The translations under genes and the position numbers were made by a program. Below are positions 1 through 8,834 of a DNA stretch of 64,000 bases, one piece after another. The stretch's first letter is position 1, and each line of letters begins with the position of its first letter. The notes beneath the pieces were generated by a model. It had not been told where the DNA came from. It saw nothing but the letters and a program-made list of their open reading frames with translations, and ran no database searches. Origin of the DNA: Lentisphaerae bacterium GWF2_49_21 (GTDB lineage Bacteria > Verrucomicrobiota > Lentisphaeria > Victivallales > GWF2-50-93); assembly GCA_001804805.1 (NCBI GenBank), contig MHBH01000067.1:35829-99828 (forward strand). Direction: 5' to 3'.

Positions 1-1034
1 AACTGCTGCCTTTTACTAATAACCCGGCTGATCTTTTCAGTGTTATTGGTAATGCTCCCGTCGGAAAGCTGTGTGGCAGGCATCTCCCCGTCAAGGACAA
101 GATTTATGTCCTTGATGAGATCATCCCAGCTCAGTTGACGCGCCTCCCTTTTTTTCGCCATCATTATCTGCACCAGGACTTCACACGGCTTGCTTACAGA
201 AGGATTGAGCGAATGCAGGAGCGGCGGCGCATCGGTGAGATGCTTGGTCATGACAGCTATGGAGCTCTTGGCGTCGAAAGGAACCTTGCCGTCAAGCATG
301 TGGAAGAGTGTCACTCCAAGCGAATACAGATCTGAACGGAAATCAATCTCATCTTCGGCGGAAACCTGCTCCGGGCTGATATAATGCGGCGTGCCCATGA
401 TGGTTCCCGCCATGGTCATGGAAGCATCCTCTGAAAGGCTTTTCGAGACACCCATGTCCATCAGCTTCGGTTCACCGTTCTTGTCAAGCATTATGTTTGA
501 AGGCTTGATGTCACGGTGGATCATCTGATAGTTTTTCCAGGCATAGTTCAGTCCGTTCGCAACGGCGCAGATGATCTTCAGGGCTTCCTTCTCGGGAATT
601 TTACCGGCGCGGTGGATCCTGTCCTCAAGAGATTCCCCGTCGACATATGACATTGCAAGATAGTATATGTCTCCGGCGACTCCGGCATCGAAGGCGGTGA
701 CGATGTTGTTGTGCTGGAGCCTGCCGCTGTTGCGGACTTCGCGCATGAACTGGTCGACAAACTCAGGATCGCGGGTGAGGTTCGGGGAAAGTATTTTCAG
801 GGCGACCTTGCGGTCCATTCTGGTCTGATGAGCGAGCCATACTTCTCCCATGGCTCCTGCTCCAAGCTTGCGTTCCAGCAGGAATCCGCCGATATCGAGA
901 CCTTCATGGAGACCCTGTCTCGGGACCATCAGTGAGGCGCCGCAGCTCGGGCATTGGACTGCGCTGCCCGCCATTCCGGCATCGCATTCGATATTCACAT
1001 TGCAGTTCGTACAGGTAAAGGAAAGATCCGGCAT
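1..1034 (-). CDS. Zinc-ribbon Ser/Thr protein kinase (3' end outside window)
   Basis: Cytoplasmic Hanks-type Ser/Thr kinase that would phosphorylate protein Ser/Thr residues. Read from 1034 leftwards, 344 codons are present and the frame leaves the window. The N-terminus has a two-knuckle zinc ribbon (C8-x2-C11 and C28-x2-C31). Next come the Gly-rich loop GAGAMGEV (58-65), the VALK lysine (K80), HRDIKPSN (173-180, catalytic D175), DMG (193-195) where most kinases have DFG, and SPE (220-222) for APE. The start is the ATG at 1034, preceded by a GGGGG tract about 10 nt upstream; a TATAAT box lies on the same strand at 1081-1076. The missing C-terminus may hold a membrane segment or sensor domain. 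The kinase family is certain; its targets are unknown. Confidence 0.93.
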   Translation of the reverse strand, partial: MPDLSFTCTNCNVNIECDAGMAGSAVQCPSCGASLMVPRQGLHEGLDIGGFLLERKLGAGAMGEVWLAHQTRMDRKVALKILSPNLTRDPEFVDQFMREVRNSGRLQHNNIVTAFDAGVAGDIYYLAMSYVDGESLEDRIHRAGKIPEKEALKIICAVANGLNYAWKNYQMIHRDIKPSNIMLDKNGEPKLMDMGVSKSLSEDASMTMAGTIMGTPHYISPEQVSAEDEIDFRSDLYSLGVTLFHMLDGKVPFDAKSSIAVMTKHLTDAPPLLHSLNPSVSKPCEVLVQIMMAKKREARQLSWDDLIKDINLVLDGEMPATQLSDGSITNNTEKISRVISKRQQ

Positions 1035-1144
1035 ATCTGATTACCCCCTCAGCACCAATCATTTCAAATAAATACATTATACAATATATATATTCAACAC
1101 TTTAAATCAAGCATTTTGGAATACAATAAGTTGATGTGTGCTGA

Positions 1145-1340
1145 CTGTCCCGGCTGGGACAGGATGAGAATAGGCAGGGGCTTCAGCCCCTGTTGAATGG
1201 ATTATATGTATTTAGGCGTACCGTAGGCACGCCATGAAAACCATAGAACCGAGACATTAACATCGCGTACCTATGGCACGCGAACACAACCACGGCAATA
1301 AACAGGGGCTGAAGCCCCTGCCTATTTCCATTTCGTCCCT
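1145..1340. repeat. Four-hairpin palindromic intergenic repeat
   Basis: The 680-bp gap between the kinase and the first pseudopilin holds a large nested inverted repeat. Left arm 1169-1194 and right arm 1301-1326 are exact reverse complements, and each arm is itself a hairpin (CAGGGGCTTCAGCCCCTG). Outside them lie weaker hairpins, TGTCCC/GGGACA at 1145-1160 and GTCCC/GGGAC near 1335-1350. Inside are GGCGTACC/GGCACGCC-type half sites. No gene is visible in 1035-1700. It resembles a BIME-like composite of REP elements. Confidence 0.75.
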
Positions 1341-1540
1341 CTGGGACTCAAGCCTGCAGAGATATTTCTTATATGCAAATATGCGTATAGCAGACAGGGG
1401 CGTCAGCCATGGGACATGTGTGGAATAAAACATATCCAGATCCCCCGCAGGGCGGCGACATTGAAGGAATCACCTGAAAGGCAAGCTGATTATCCACTGA
1501 AGCAATCGCAACAACGGCAATCATGTGTTTTATTTCAAAT

Positions 1541-1714
1541 AGCAGTTAAACACAAATATTCAGCTTTTTATTACATTGTGCGAAATCCCTGTTTATGATA
1601 TACTTATTGACAGTTAAAGACAAAAGGTACGTATTCAGCAAACTATGTCGTTTGCATAAAATGTAAATATTTACCATTTGACTGGCTTGGGGGCAGGCAG
1701 GCAGGGCAGGCAAT
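1541..1714 (+). promoter_or_regulatory. Promoter and structured leader of pseudopilin operon (copy 1)
   Basis: Likely sigma70-type promoter TTGTGC (1576-1581), 17-bp spacer, TATACT (1599-1604), then a leader of about 105 nt to the ATG at 1715. The leader holds a hairpin GCAAAC-TATGTC-GTTTGC (about 1636-1653) and the block ATGTAAATATTTACCATTTG. The whole segment is a diverged duplicate of 21205-21410, which also precedes a pseudopilin pair. The second hairpin of that copy is missing here. Confidence 0.6.
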
Positions 1715-2485
1715 ATGAAGGCTGAAACATATATTTTTTCCGGACGAAATAAATATTTTACGCTTATCGAACTGTTGGTGGTGATAGCGATCATCTCGAT
1801 TCTTGCAGCGCTCCTCCTTCCCGCGCTACAACAGGCCAAGGAGATGGCGAACTCCGCCGTCTGCAAGAGCAACCTCAAGCAGATCGGGACCGCCGACCTG
1901 TGCTATGCCGCGGACTTCAATTACATCGTTCCAGGAGACATCTCCTACTATCCCGATGAGACATGGACATGGTATGAGTTCTTACAAGGATCCGTTCCCG
2001 ATGCGCCAAATTACATCTTGAACTCCAAAGTCTTCACATGTCCAAAGATGACTGGAGGCACCTATGGAGCTTACAAGGCCGCTTCTTCAGGCGCCGGCAA
2101 TACTGAAAAGTTCAATGTCCGTACCACGATGGCTCCTGGAAAGGATTTTTTCGGGATTAACATGCAGAAAGTGCCAAACCCGGATTTTATCGTGATGATA
2201 GCCGATACTTCGGCTGGAGACGGGACGCCTGGAAAATTGAAATACACCGTCGGAACATATACATTCTCCACCGGCTCCTTTACATCCGGATCAAATGACA
2301 ACGTAAGAGGCGTCTGGATGGCTCACGGCACGGCGAACTGCCTTTTCGTGGACGGACATGTCGAGGACTGCACACGGAGCGGTCTTCTCAATATTGGCAA
2401 CTTCAATTCCGGCTGCCCTACTGTGCCAAAACATGGCATTTCGGCATTCAAGGACAAGAATGGAGCCGCATACGATCTCTTCTGA
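1715..2485 (+). CDS. Pseudopilin-like secreted protein, H-X9-DG family
   Basis: 256-aa protein with a prepilin-type N-terminus. The motif [12 protein letters not shown] starts at F15, followed by a hydrophobic helix ending in [11 protein letters not shown], so it should sit in the inner membrane as a type II secretion/type IV pilus-like subunit. The C-terminal part has the HG...CLFVDGH signature of the prepilin-type processing-associated H-X9-DG family. Residue -1 is Tyr, not the Gly expected by prepilin peptidase. The start is the ATG after a GGCAGG-rich tract, a weak Shine-Dalgarno. It is followed 55 nt later by a second family member. Role is unknown; from context it is probably linked to secreting or displaying carbohydrate-active enzymes. 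Confidence 0.88.
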   Translation: MKAETYIFSGRNKYFTLIELLVVIAIISILAALLLPALQQAKEMANSAVCKSNLKQIGTADLCYAADFNYIVPGDISYYPDETWTWYEFLQGSVPDAPNYILNSKVFTCPKMTGGTYGAYKAASSGAGNTEKFNVRTTMAPGKDFFGINMQKVPNPDFIVMIADTSAGDGTPGKLKYTVGTYTFSTGSFTSGSNDNVRGVWMAHGTANCLFVDGHVEDCTRSGLLNIGNFNSGCPTVPKHGISAFKDKNGAAYDLF

Positions 2486-2540
2486 GATCATGTCAAGACA
2501 GTTTTTTTTCAGCTGACAATAAAATATTGGGGGGATTTGA

Positions 2541-3458
2541 ATGGCAAGAGAAATTGAATCAAAAGAAAGTGATACTGGTTGCTGGATGCAAGATGCAGGA
2601 TGCGAGATGCCGGATCCCGAATGCAAAAACCTGTCATCTGCCGTCTGTCGTCAGTCGTCTGCATTCACACTTATCGAACTCTTGGTAGTTATTGCGATCA
2701 TCGCAATCCTGATCGCGCTTCTGCTTCCTGCCCTTAAAAAGGCGAAGGACATGGCGAAGACGGTCATGTGCCTCGGCCACCAGAAGCAGTGCGGACTTGC
2801 ACTGGCCTCATATGCGGGGGACTACGACGGCGTAATGATCTCAGCTTGGGAGAACGCCGGCGGCACACTGCATCTCTGGCCTCTTTTCATCGCCGGCACC
2901 CAGGCTTCCCAGGGAAGCGGAGTCGGAGATGACGGACCAGTCTATATTCCTGAAAGAAATCCCGTTTTCGGCTGTCCGGCAAATCCGGTTTATGACAAGA
3001 TGGTACCGAAGCATGGAAGAGATTGGACCGGTAGATTCGCCTATGGGATGTACAATGCCAGCGACAATGGAATGTCATTGGGCAACTTCGCCCAGCACAA
3101 GAACGTCCTTGATGAAAATTTCGCGGAAGCCGTCTATCCGGAAGGCGGTCCCAGGCCCGGCATACAGCTGCATCGGCTGCTGCGCGTCAGGAAACCGGCG
3201 AACATTGTCTGGCTTGCGGACATGTCATCGACCAGGAACTGGGACGGCAATCCGACGGACAACCGCTATGTCTCAACTTTTTACCGCGCCTCTTCCGGGG
3301 GCTGGAGCCAGGCGATCCATCTCCAGCACAACAACAGGGCAAACTGCCTGTTCTACGACGGGCACGCGGAATCGCAAAACAAGTCGGATCTGCGCAGCGG
3401 CGGATCGCAGATAACGACGATGTTCATGCAGAATTTCCAGCTGCTGGTATTGCCGTAG
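2541..3458 (+). CDS. Pseudopilin-like protein with repeat-derived N-terminal leader
   Basis: 305-aa member of the H-X9-DG pseudopilin family. The [12 protein letters not shown] motif begins unusually late, at F42, after a hydrophilic Cys-rich leader. That leader is encoded by repetitive DNA (a GATGCAAGATGCAGGATGC tract at 2584-2612, then a CTGTCATCTGCCGTCTGTC tract), also seen in part at 39740-39800. The start ATG has a strong Shine-Dalgarno (GGGGGGAT, 5 nt away), so the long leader is probably translated. The C-terminus carries [16 protein letters not shown], a good H-X9-DG match. Residue -1 of the prepilin motif is Ala. It follows gene 1715-2485 in the same transcription unit. A leader of this length could alter or block prepilin processing. 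Confidence 0.85.
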   Translation: MAREIESKESDTGCWMQDAGCEMPDPECKNLSSAVCRQSSAFTLIELLVVIAIIAILIALLLPALKKAKDMAKTVMCLGHQKQCGLALASYAGDYDGVMISAWENAGGTLHLWPLFIAGTQASQGSGVGDDGPVYIPERNPVFGCPANPVYDKMVPKHGRDWTGRFAYGMYNASDNGMSLGNFAQHKNVLDENFAEAVYPEGGPRPGIQLHRLLRVRKPANIVWLADMSSTRNWDGNPTDNRYVSTFYRASSGGWSQAIHLQHNNRANCLFYDGHAESQNKSDLRSGGSQITTMFMQNFQLLVLP

Positions 3459-3473
3459 TTAAAAACAAAGAAC

Positions 3474-3580
3474 ATATTCTCGCACAAAGGCACAAAGACG
3501 CAAAGGATTAAAAAGGAAAAGTTTTCGGAAAAGAGTCAAAAGTATTCTTTGTGCCTCAGCGGCTTTGTGAGAGGAATAAT
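3474..3580. repeat. CACAAAG-type inverted repeat
   Basis: The gap before the GntR gene holds CTCGCACAAAGGCACAAAG (about 3479-3497) and, inverted, CTTTGTGCCTCAGCGGCTTT (about 3547-3566). A related copy is at 44836-44866. ORFs through it translate the repeat and are not genes. Confidence 0.6.
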
Positions 3581-3604
3581 CAATTATTTTTCCCGGATTG
3601 CATC

Positions 3605-3643
3605 TTGACAGGCCCGGCATTTGGACTATAATGATATATATCA
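3605..3643 (+). promoter_or_regulatory. Promoter with TGATATATATCA operator (GntR gene)
   Basis: TTGACA (3605-3610), 16-bp spacer, TATAAT (3627-3632). A perfect 12-bp palindrome TGATATATATCA (3632-3643) overlaps the last base of the -10 box and extends to about the transcription start, where a repressor would block initiation. The same arrangement occurs at 4969-5007 before the next gene. The nearest regulator, encoded 16 bp downstream, is the obvious candidate ligand (inference). Confidence 0.75.
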
Positions 3644-3658
3644 ATACAAGGACACAAA

Positions 3659-4798
3659 ATGGCAGATAAATCAGGAAAATCACCTCTCAACGGGCGCGGG
3701 GACGGTACAACGCTTCGCACGCAGATCAAGGAATGGCTCATAAAGGAGTTCTCCAGCTACCAGCTTGAGGACAAGCTTCCTACCAACCGGGCCCTTGCAA
3801 AGCAGCTCAAGGCCTCGCTGATGACAGTCCACAACGCCATGAACGAGCTCTGCCGCGAGGGATATGTCACGCGCCGCCAGGGGAAGGGCACTTTCCTCTC
3901 GTCGCGGGAAAGGCAGGTCGTGAACGAAGCCAGCGGCAATGCCAGGACGAAGAACGGGAAGATCATAATAGCATGTCCCAATTATTTCTCCTCGGAATAC
4001 TGGAACAGGGTAGCCGACGCAGAGGAGCTGGCCGTTAAAAACGGCTTCGACCTCGTTGAATTCAAGATGAATCCCGACACGAAATACGAGAACCTGATGT
4101 CCATGGCGGAAAGGGAGGAGAATCTCAAAGCGGTACTGATAGTTCCGGTCAGAGGCTCCCTCACGCGCGCAATCTTTGACAAGCTGGACTCGCTTGAAAT
4201 TCCAGTAATCCTCCTGTCCCAGTGCCAGTTCATCAGTTTTGGCAAGAATGTGGTTTCAATATGCGGCGACCGTTTCAAGGTGGGATACAAGCAGATGAAG
4301 CATCTGCTTGACAACGGACACAGGAAGATAGGATATATCAGCAACGAGCCTTCCGAGAAGGAAATAAACCTGAGCCTGAACGGGCAGAAGCAGGCATTGC
4401 TGGACTATGGTCTTTCCACTGGGAGCCTGATACAGACACGCAAGACCATACAGCCATGGGGGAATTCTGCGAATTTCGCATACGAGCTCACCGGGGAGAT
4501 ACTGAAGAAGCATTCCGTCACCGCCCTGATCTATGCATCTTCGAGCGGCGCGCTTGCTGGCCTCCGCAAGCTGAGGGAGCTCAAGCTGCGCGTACCGGAT
4601 GACGTCAGCATTGTGTCCACCAGGGGCAACTGGATCATCGATGAATATGCCCCGCCTCCATTGACCGTCGTCGGTACACAGCACAAGAAGGAGATGGAAG
4701 CCGCCTTCGAGCTGATCAAGGGGGAAAGCAAGCTTATGTCGAAGGTAATCCTCTTCGAGCCGGAACTTATCGAGAGGGAGAGCGTGAGGAGGATCTGA
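3659..4798 (+). CDS. GntR/LacI-hybrid transcriptional regulator
   Basis: 379-aa cytoplasmic DNA-binding regulator. Residues about 19-80 form a GntR-type winged helix-turn-helix (LPTNRALAKQL, then the wing RRQGKGTF). Residues about 100-379 resemble the LacI/GalR periplasmic-binding-protein-like sugar sensor, with GYKQMKHLLDNGHRKIGYI and DDVSIVSTRG. This is the AraR-like domain order. The start ATG is preceded by AAGGACAC. The promoter contains the palindrome TGATATATATCA, repeated before the subtilase and toroid genes and as variants before the SGNH gene, so autoregulation and control of the surrounding saccharolytic genes are likely (inference). The ligand is unknown, probably a mono- or oligosaccharide. 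Confidence 0.88.
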   Translation: MADKSGKSPLNGRGDGTTLRTQIKEWLIKEFSSYQLEDKLPTNRALAKQLKASLMTVHNAMNELCREGYVTRRQGKGTFLSSRERQVVNEASGNARTKNGKIIIACPNYFSSEYWNRVADAEELAVKNGFDLVEFKMNPDTKYENLMSMAEREENLKAVLIVPVRGSLTRAIFDKLDSLEIPVILLSQCQFISFGKNVVSICGDRFKVGYKQMKHLLDNGHRKIGYISNEPSEKEINLSLNGQKQALLDYGLSTGSLIQTRKTIQPWGNSANFAYELTGEILKKHSVTALIYASSSGALAGLRKLRELKLRVPDDVSIVSTRGNWIIDEYAPPPLTVVGTQHKKEMEAAFELIKGESKLMSKVILFEPELIERESVRRI

Positions 4799-4890
4799 GG
4801 GTACGTATTAAGTAAACTATGTCGTTTACTTAATCCGTACTAAAGTAAATATTCACTGAAGGACATACTTCAGCGAATATTTACCTCGGT
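4799..4890. repeat. Double-hairpin repeat with conserved TATGTC loop
   Basis: Starts at the GntR stop codon. Hairpin 1 is ATTAAGTAAAC-TATGTC-GTTTACTTAAT (4807-4834). Hairpin 2 has 17-bp arms with one mismatch (4845-4884) around GACATA. It is nearly identical to the leader at 21287-21376 and related to 1627-1687. Here it may act as the 3' end of the GntR transcript or as part of a leader for 5063. Confidence 0.75.
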
Positions 4891-4916
4891 GAGAGCGCCC
4901 TACCTTTAGAAATAAA

Positions 4917-5007
4917 GACTGACGCATTACCCGGCTATAAATTTTTTAATTTTTCCAGCGATCACAGCTTGACAAGCCCCTCTTGCGGGCTATAATGATA
5001 TATATCA
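4917..5007 (+). promoter_or_regulatory. Promoter with upstream element and TGATATATATCA operator
   Basis: TTGACA (4969-4974), 16-bp spacer, TATAAT (4991-4996), palindrome TGATATATATCA (4996-5007) overlapping the -10 box. GACTGACGCATTA (4917-4929) lies 52 bp before the -35 box; the identical 13-mer lies 54 bp before TTGACT at 16901. This suggests a second regulator site shared by two promoters. Drives the gene at 5063. Confidence 0.75.
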
Positions 5008-5062
5008 ATATTAATATTCTATATATTGCATTATATCATTTACGGGCAACACGGAGGTTTAA

Positions 5063-6793
5063 ATGTCAGCATTCAAGGAAGCATCAATGGACCAGGAATA
5101 TCCGCAGATGCCCGGGGACAATCAGATGATGGAGCAGCCATTGCAGGGGCAGGATACATACGCTCCGTCCTATGAGGAGATCATGGCGGCCCAGAAGATA
5201 ACTTTCGCGGACATCAAGAGACATCTTACAGGACCAGTCCTTTCTTTCATAGGCCACATAATCATCATATCCCTGCTCTGTTCGCTGATGGTCTACAATG
5301 ACAAGCCTGAAACGCGCGAAGTGCAGGTGACCGTGATGGAGATCGACAGCAGGGAGCTTGAGAAGATGCCTGAACCTCCCCCTCCTCCGGAGGAACCTCC
5401 GCAGCAGGTCGATCAGAACATAGAAATAGACAGGCCCGCCTCCAATACCGTGTCCACAGAGGTGAACGTGACGGTCAGCAGCGAAGCCACCGGCCAGATC
5501 GGCGGCGATGTCATCGATGGCCCTTCGGTGCAGCTGCCGAACGTGCTGATGGTAGCTCCTTCTAGCTCTTCGCTGATAATGCCCGGACTGATGGCAGGAA
5601 GAGGCACTGCCGGAAGGAAGGCGGCCCTCGGAAAATACAACCGCGGAGGAGCCGCGGCAAGCTCGATCGAGAGATCTACGACCAAGGGTCTGAGCTGGCT
5701 CAGGGACCATCAGAACGCGGACGGTTCGTGGGGTGACAATGCCGGACATTCACCTGCGATGACCGCTCTCGCGACTCTCGCATTCCTCGCCCACGGCGAA
5801 ACTCCAAGCTCGCAGGAGTATGGCACATGCGTGCTCAAGGCGATCAGGAAGCTCATCGAATTTGGAAACAGCGGCAAGGGCGACGGCCTCATAGCGAATC
5901 CCGGCGCCGGATACGGTCATGGGATGGTTGCATATGCGCTTTCCGAAGCTTATGCTCTGACAAAGATCCCGATGATCGAAGAGGCCATGAACAAAACCGT
6001 CGCGAAAATTGTCACCGGACAGAACAATCTTGGATCATACACTTATAACTACAAGAACGATCCCGAAAAGGAAAGCGGAGGTTATCCGAGAAGTGATCTT
6101 TCCGTAGGCGGCTGGCAGTATCAGGCCCTGAAGGCGGCATTTGCCGCCGGCTGTACGGTGAAGGGGCTTGAAACCGCGATTGAAGTCGGAAAGAATGTCG
6201 GTCTCAAGAAGACGCATTACGTCTCAGGCGGGGGGTTCTGCTACAGTGGATCTCCGACAGGAGGGAAAGGGGCCAGCGAGACATTGACTCCGGTAGGGAC
6301 GCTCTGCCTCCAGCTGTTCGGTGACGGGAAGTCGAAGGAGGCGCTTGAAGGGCTGAGATGGATCGAGACCACCCAGAATGGAAAGTACATGAAGTGCAAC
6401 TGGCAGGAGCCCAGGGGACATTCCCTCTACCAGTGGTACTACCAGACGCAGGCGCTTTTCCAGGGATATTCCGGAAGCGGCGGCGGCTGGGACATCTGGA
6501 ACAAGGAATTCCAGACCGCGCTGATGAAGGAGCAGGAGTCCGATGGACACTGGTCGTCCCCGATGGAGAAATACGGGCCGGCGAACAAGGGCGGCGGAGA
6601 GACCAACGAAAAGCTGAAGGGGATAGATCTCTTCGTGTATTCAACCTCCTTGTGCTGCCTGATGCTGGAAGTATATTATCGTTATCTTCCGACCTTCAAG
6701 GTCACGGAAACAGTTGCGGCCGCACCGGGAGCCGAAGCGGGAAAATCCGCTTCTGCAATGAAAGATCAGAAGGATGAACTTAAAATAGAATAA
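5063..6793 (+). CDS. Membrane-anchored squalene-cyclase-fold (alpha/alpha toroid) protein with TonB-like N-terminus
   Basis: 576-aa protein. Residues 1-55 are hydrophilic and probably cytoplasmic. Residues about 57-78 form one membrane segment. They are followed by VQVTVMEID and the Pro-rich stretch PEPPPPPEEPPQQ (103-115), which resembles the TonB periplasmic stalk. From about residue 205 the protein has prenyltransferase/squalene-oxidase-type toroid repeats with QW-like motifs, e.g. WLRDHQNADGSWGD. The terpene-cyclase DxDD motif is not visible, so it is probably not a cyclase; a periplasmic glycan or protein-binding role is a guess. Start ATG has GGAGG 7 nt upstream. It is first in an operon with the GH at 6808 (14-nt gap). 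A second toroid protein (24639) lies beside the paralogous GH. Confidence 0.8.
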   Translation: MSAFKEASMDQEYPQMPGDNQMMEQPLQGQDTYAPSYEEIMAAQKITFADIKRHLTGPVLSFIGHIIIISLLCSLMVYNDKPETREVQVTVMEIDSRELEKMPEPPPPPEEPPQQVDQNIEIDRPASNTVSTEVNVTVSSEATGQIGGDVIDGPSVQLPNVLMVAPSSSSLIMPGLMAGRGTAGRKAALGKYNRGGAAASSIERSTTKGLSWLRDHQNADGSWGDNAGHSPAMTALATLAFLAHGETPSSQEYGTCVLKAIRKLIEFGNSGKGDGLIANPGAGYGHGMVAYALSEAYALTKIPMIEEAMNKTVAKIVTGQNNLGSYTYNYKNDPEKESGGYPRSDLSVGGWQYQALKAAFAAGCTVKGLETAIEVGKNVGLKKTHYVSGGGFCYSGSPTGGKGASETLTPVGTLCLQLFGDGKSKEALEGLRWIETTQNGKYMKCNWQEPRGHSLYQWYYQTQALFQGYSGSGGGWDIWNKEFQTALMKEQESDGHWSSPMEKYGPANKGGGETNEKLKGIDLFVYSTSLCCLMLEVYYRYLPTFKVTETVAAAPGAEAGKSASAMKDQKDELKIE

Positions 6794-6807
6794 AAGGAGA
6801 GAAAATA

Positions 6808-8106
6808 ATGTTAAATGGAATTAGAATCTTTTGTGGAACACTTCTTTTTTCTGCAGCGGCTTTAACTGGTCCGGATGTGCTTTCCGCCGATCTTCCCGAC
6901 ATGACCGTGCCGAACGGATGCGGGATGCAGATCAAGCCGAACTGCAGTTCCATAGAAGATCTTGATGACTTAAAGGCTCTCGGATTCAAATTCGTCAGGC
7001 GCGGATTCCTGTGGAACGGGATAGAAAAGGAGAAGGGTGTCTATGATTTCAGCGCCCATGACGAGATCATGAAGAACCTGAAGGAACGCGGCATCAGGGT
7101 GATCGGAGTGATCGGACTTAACAGCAAAATACACGGCCACCCGAAGGACCAGCCCGCACGGGGAGAATATGCGAAGTTCGCAGCGGCCCTAGTGGAAAGG
7201 TATAAGGACCATGACGTGATATGGGAGATGTGGAACGAGCCGAATACTATGCACTTCTGGGGCAAGCACGGCAACAAGGGGAACACAGAGCAGTACGCGA
7301 AGGAGTACGTGGCGCTGGTCAAGGAGGCCGTCCCGGCGATGCGCAAGGTCGATCCGAACTGCTACATTCTCGCGGGCTCCGTATCATGCCTATGGGAACC
7401 GTCGTTCAACTGGACTGAATTCTGCTTCAAGCAGGGGATATTGCAGACCGGCATAACCGGATGGTCGGTGCATCCATACGGATTCAAGCTGCCTGAGGAC
7501 TATACCGAGGCCTACGCGGTGGTCCGTGATATTTTTGCGAAGAACAATGTTCCGAAGGATTTTCCTATGCTCAACACTGAAAGGGGATTTTCTCTGAGCG
7601 GGAAGAATGTCGAGACCTGGGCCGGCGGCGACGAGAAGATGGCGGACCAGTTCCAGGCATGGCATTTCGTGCGCCAGTACATGATAGACATGATGAACGG
7701 CATCAGGGTCACGATCTGGTACGAGTGGAAGGACGGACAGCAGGAATGCGAATTCATAAAGAGCGGTGTGAAGCGCCCCGCCTATGAAGCCGCAAAGGTG
7801 ATGCTCGGACAGCTCAGCGGATACCGTCTTGTGAAGAGGATGCCTCTGGAATCCCCGCAGGACTACCTTCTCCTTTTCGAAAAGGCAACGGGTGAACAGA
7901 AAATAGTCGCATGGTCCTCTCCTCCGCCGAAAGAGACGCCTGACAAGGTAAAAGTCCATCAGGTCGACGTTGAAGTGAAAGTGCAGGGAGCCGTAGAAGT
8001 ATATGACGTCAACGGAAAAAAGAGTTCCGTCGAGTCAAAGGACGGGAAGATCAGCATTTCCCTCAGCGGAAGTCCGCAGTATGTAGTGTCAGCAGGAAAG
8101 AAATAA
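6808..8106 (+). CDS. Secreted clan-A (TIM-barrel) glycoside hydrolase, GH39/PslG- or GH5-like
   Basis: 432-aa secreted enzyme with an N-terminal signal peptide (hydrophobic 9-20, processed near ADLP). The (beta/alpha)8 barrel has the acid/base glutamate in WNEPN (E144) and the likely nucleophile in NTERG (E258), the retaining clan-A arrangement. WSVHPYG (219-225) lies between them. The PslG/GH39-like assignment comes from motif spacing and WEMWNEPN and is tentative. It is strongly similar throughout to the lipoprotein at 23118. The C-terminal ~90 residues look like a beta-rich domain. Start ATG has GGAGA upstream; it is cotranscribed with 5063 and 8133. Substrate unknown. Confidence 0.82.
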   Translation: MLNGIRIFCGTLLFSAAALTGPDVLSADLPDMTVPNGCGMQIKPNCSSIEDLDDLKALGFKFVRRGFLWNGIEKEKGVYDFSAHDEIMKNLKERGIRVIGVIGLNSKIHGHPKDQPARGEYAKFAAALVERYKDHDVIWEMWNEPNTMHFWGKHGNKGNTEQYAKEYVALVKEAVPAMRKVDPNCYILAGSVSCLWEPSFNWTEFCFKQGILQTGITGWSVHPYGFKLPEDYTEAYAVVRDIFAKNNVPKDFPMLNTERGFSLSGKNVETWAGGDEKMADQFQAWHFVRQYMIDMMNGIRVTIWYEWKDGQQECEFIKSGVKRPAYEAAKVMLGQLSGYRLVKRMPLESPQDYLLLFEKATGEQKIVAWSSPPPKETPDKVKVHQVDVEVKVQGAVEVYDVNGKKSSVESKDGKISISLSGSPQYVVSAGKK

Positions 8107-8132
8107 TCATATATAATTAAGGAGAAGGTACT

Positions 8133-8693
8133 ATGAAAATGAAATCGGTGATCAGTGTAATTGTTATAGGTTTTGGAATCTTGGCATTTCAACATTTTGC
8201 ATTTGGGCAGGATGCCGCAAAGGCCGATGATTCGTGGCTTAAGGACGCTACGAAATGGAAGTTCAGCAACGGGCAGGAGATAAATGGAGGGGCTAAGGGC
8301 GGATTTTCAGTTGCAGAAGTTGATGGCAAAAAGGCCGGAAAAATTGATTTTGACTTCTCGGCAGGCGGAGGATATGTCATGGCGTCCTGCGAATTTGTCG
8401 GCGGAAATGCTTTCTCCAGCATAAAAATATCCGTGAAATCCGAGACCAAGGCGGCGTTGCTTGTCAGGATCAAGGATGCTGCCCAGGAAACCTACCAGTA
8501 CAAGCTGAAGTACACGACGCCGGGCCAGTGGCAGGAGCTCACCATAGACCCGAAGAGCCCGTCGGCGAAGTTCGGCGGCGACGCGAACGGGACATTCGAT
8601 TTTCCCGCGAAGAAGTTTGCAATTGGCGTAAGCAAGGGAAAAGATGCGGACAAGGGTGTATTGTATTTCTCGGCAATCCAAGTTGTCAAGTAA
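8133..8693 (+). CDS. Small secreted CBM-like domain protein
   Basis: 186-aa protein with a signal peptide (about 1-27) and one beta-rich domain. Its layout (WKFSNGQEINGGAKGG, then AGGGYVMAS, then LLVRIKDA and W-QELTI) matches the N-terminal domain of the 1277-aa GH at 26861 (WGFGNGPEFKGAAGK, TAGGGYVQTS). It is probably a carbohydrate-binding or jelly-roll module. Start ATG has AAGGAGAAGG upstream, 26 nt after the GH gene, so the same operon. No catalytic residues are evident. Confidence 0.7.
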   Translation: MKMKSVISVIVIGFGILAFQHFAFGQDAAKADDSWLKDATKWKFSNGQEINGGAKGGFSVAEVDGKKAGKIDFDFSAGGGYVMASCEFVGGNAFSSIKISVKSETKAALLVRIKDAAQETYQYKLKYTTPGQWQELTIDPKSPSAKFGGDANGTFDFPAKKFAIGVSKGKDADKGVLYFSAIQVVK

Positions 8694-8716
8694 TATAAAT
8701 TACATTCAAAAAATAT

Positions 8717-8760
8717 GGCGGTTTTTAAACCGCCAGTTAATCGTCGGGTTAAAACCCGAC
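8717..8760. repeat. Twin-hairpin repeat (copy 1)
   Basis: Two adjacent palindromes, GGCGGTTTTTAAACCGCC (8717-8734) and GTCGGGTTAAAACCCGAC (8743-8760), followed by ATACTT. The same twin design with changed but still paired stems occurs at 37868-37915 and 51477-51528. It lies between genes and may also attenuate transcription before the sulfatase. Confidence 0.75.
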
Positions 8761-8834
8761 ATACTTATAATGAGTTGCTATATCTATAAAAGCTAAATTA
8801 TAGTATAATAAGCAGGTAACAGGGAATAGATGGA

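Noticed and set aside
135-384. Small plus-strand ORFs at the left edge
   Set aside because: They are antisense to the kinase, whose catalytic motifs read clearly on the minus strand.
3459-3683. 74-aa minus-strand ORF upstream of the GntR gene
   Set aside because: Translates the CACAAAG repeat and the promoter/operator; not coding.
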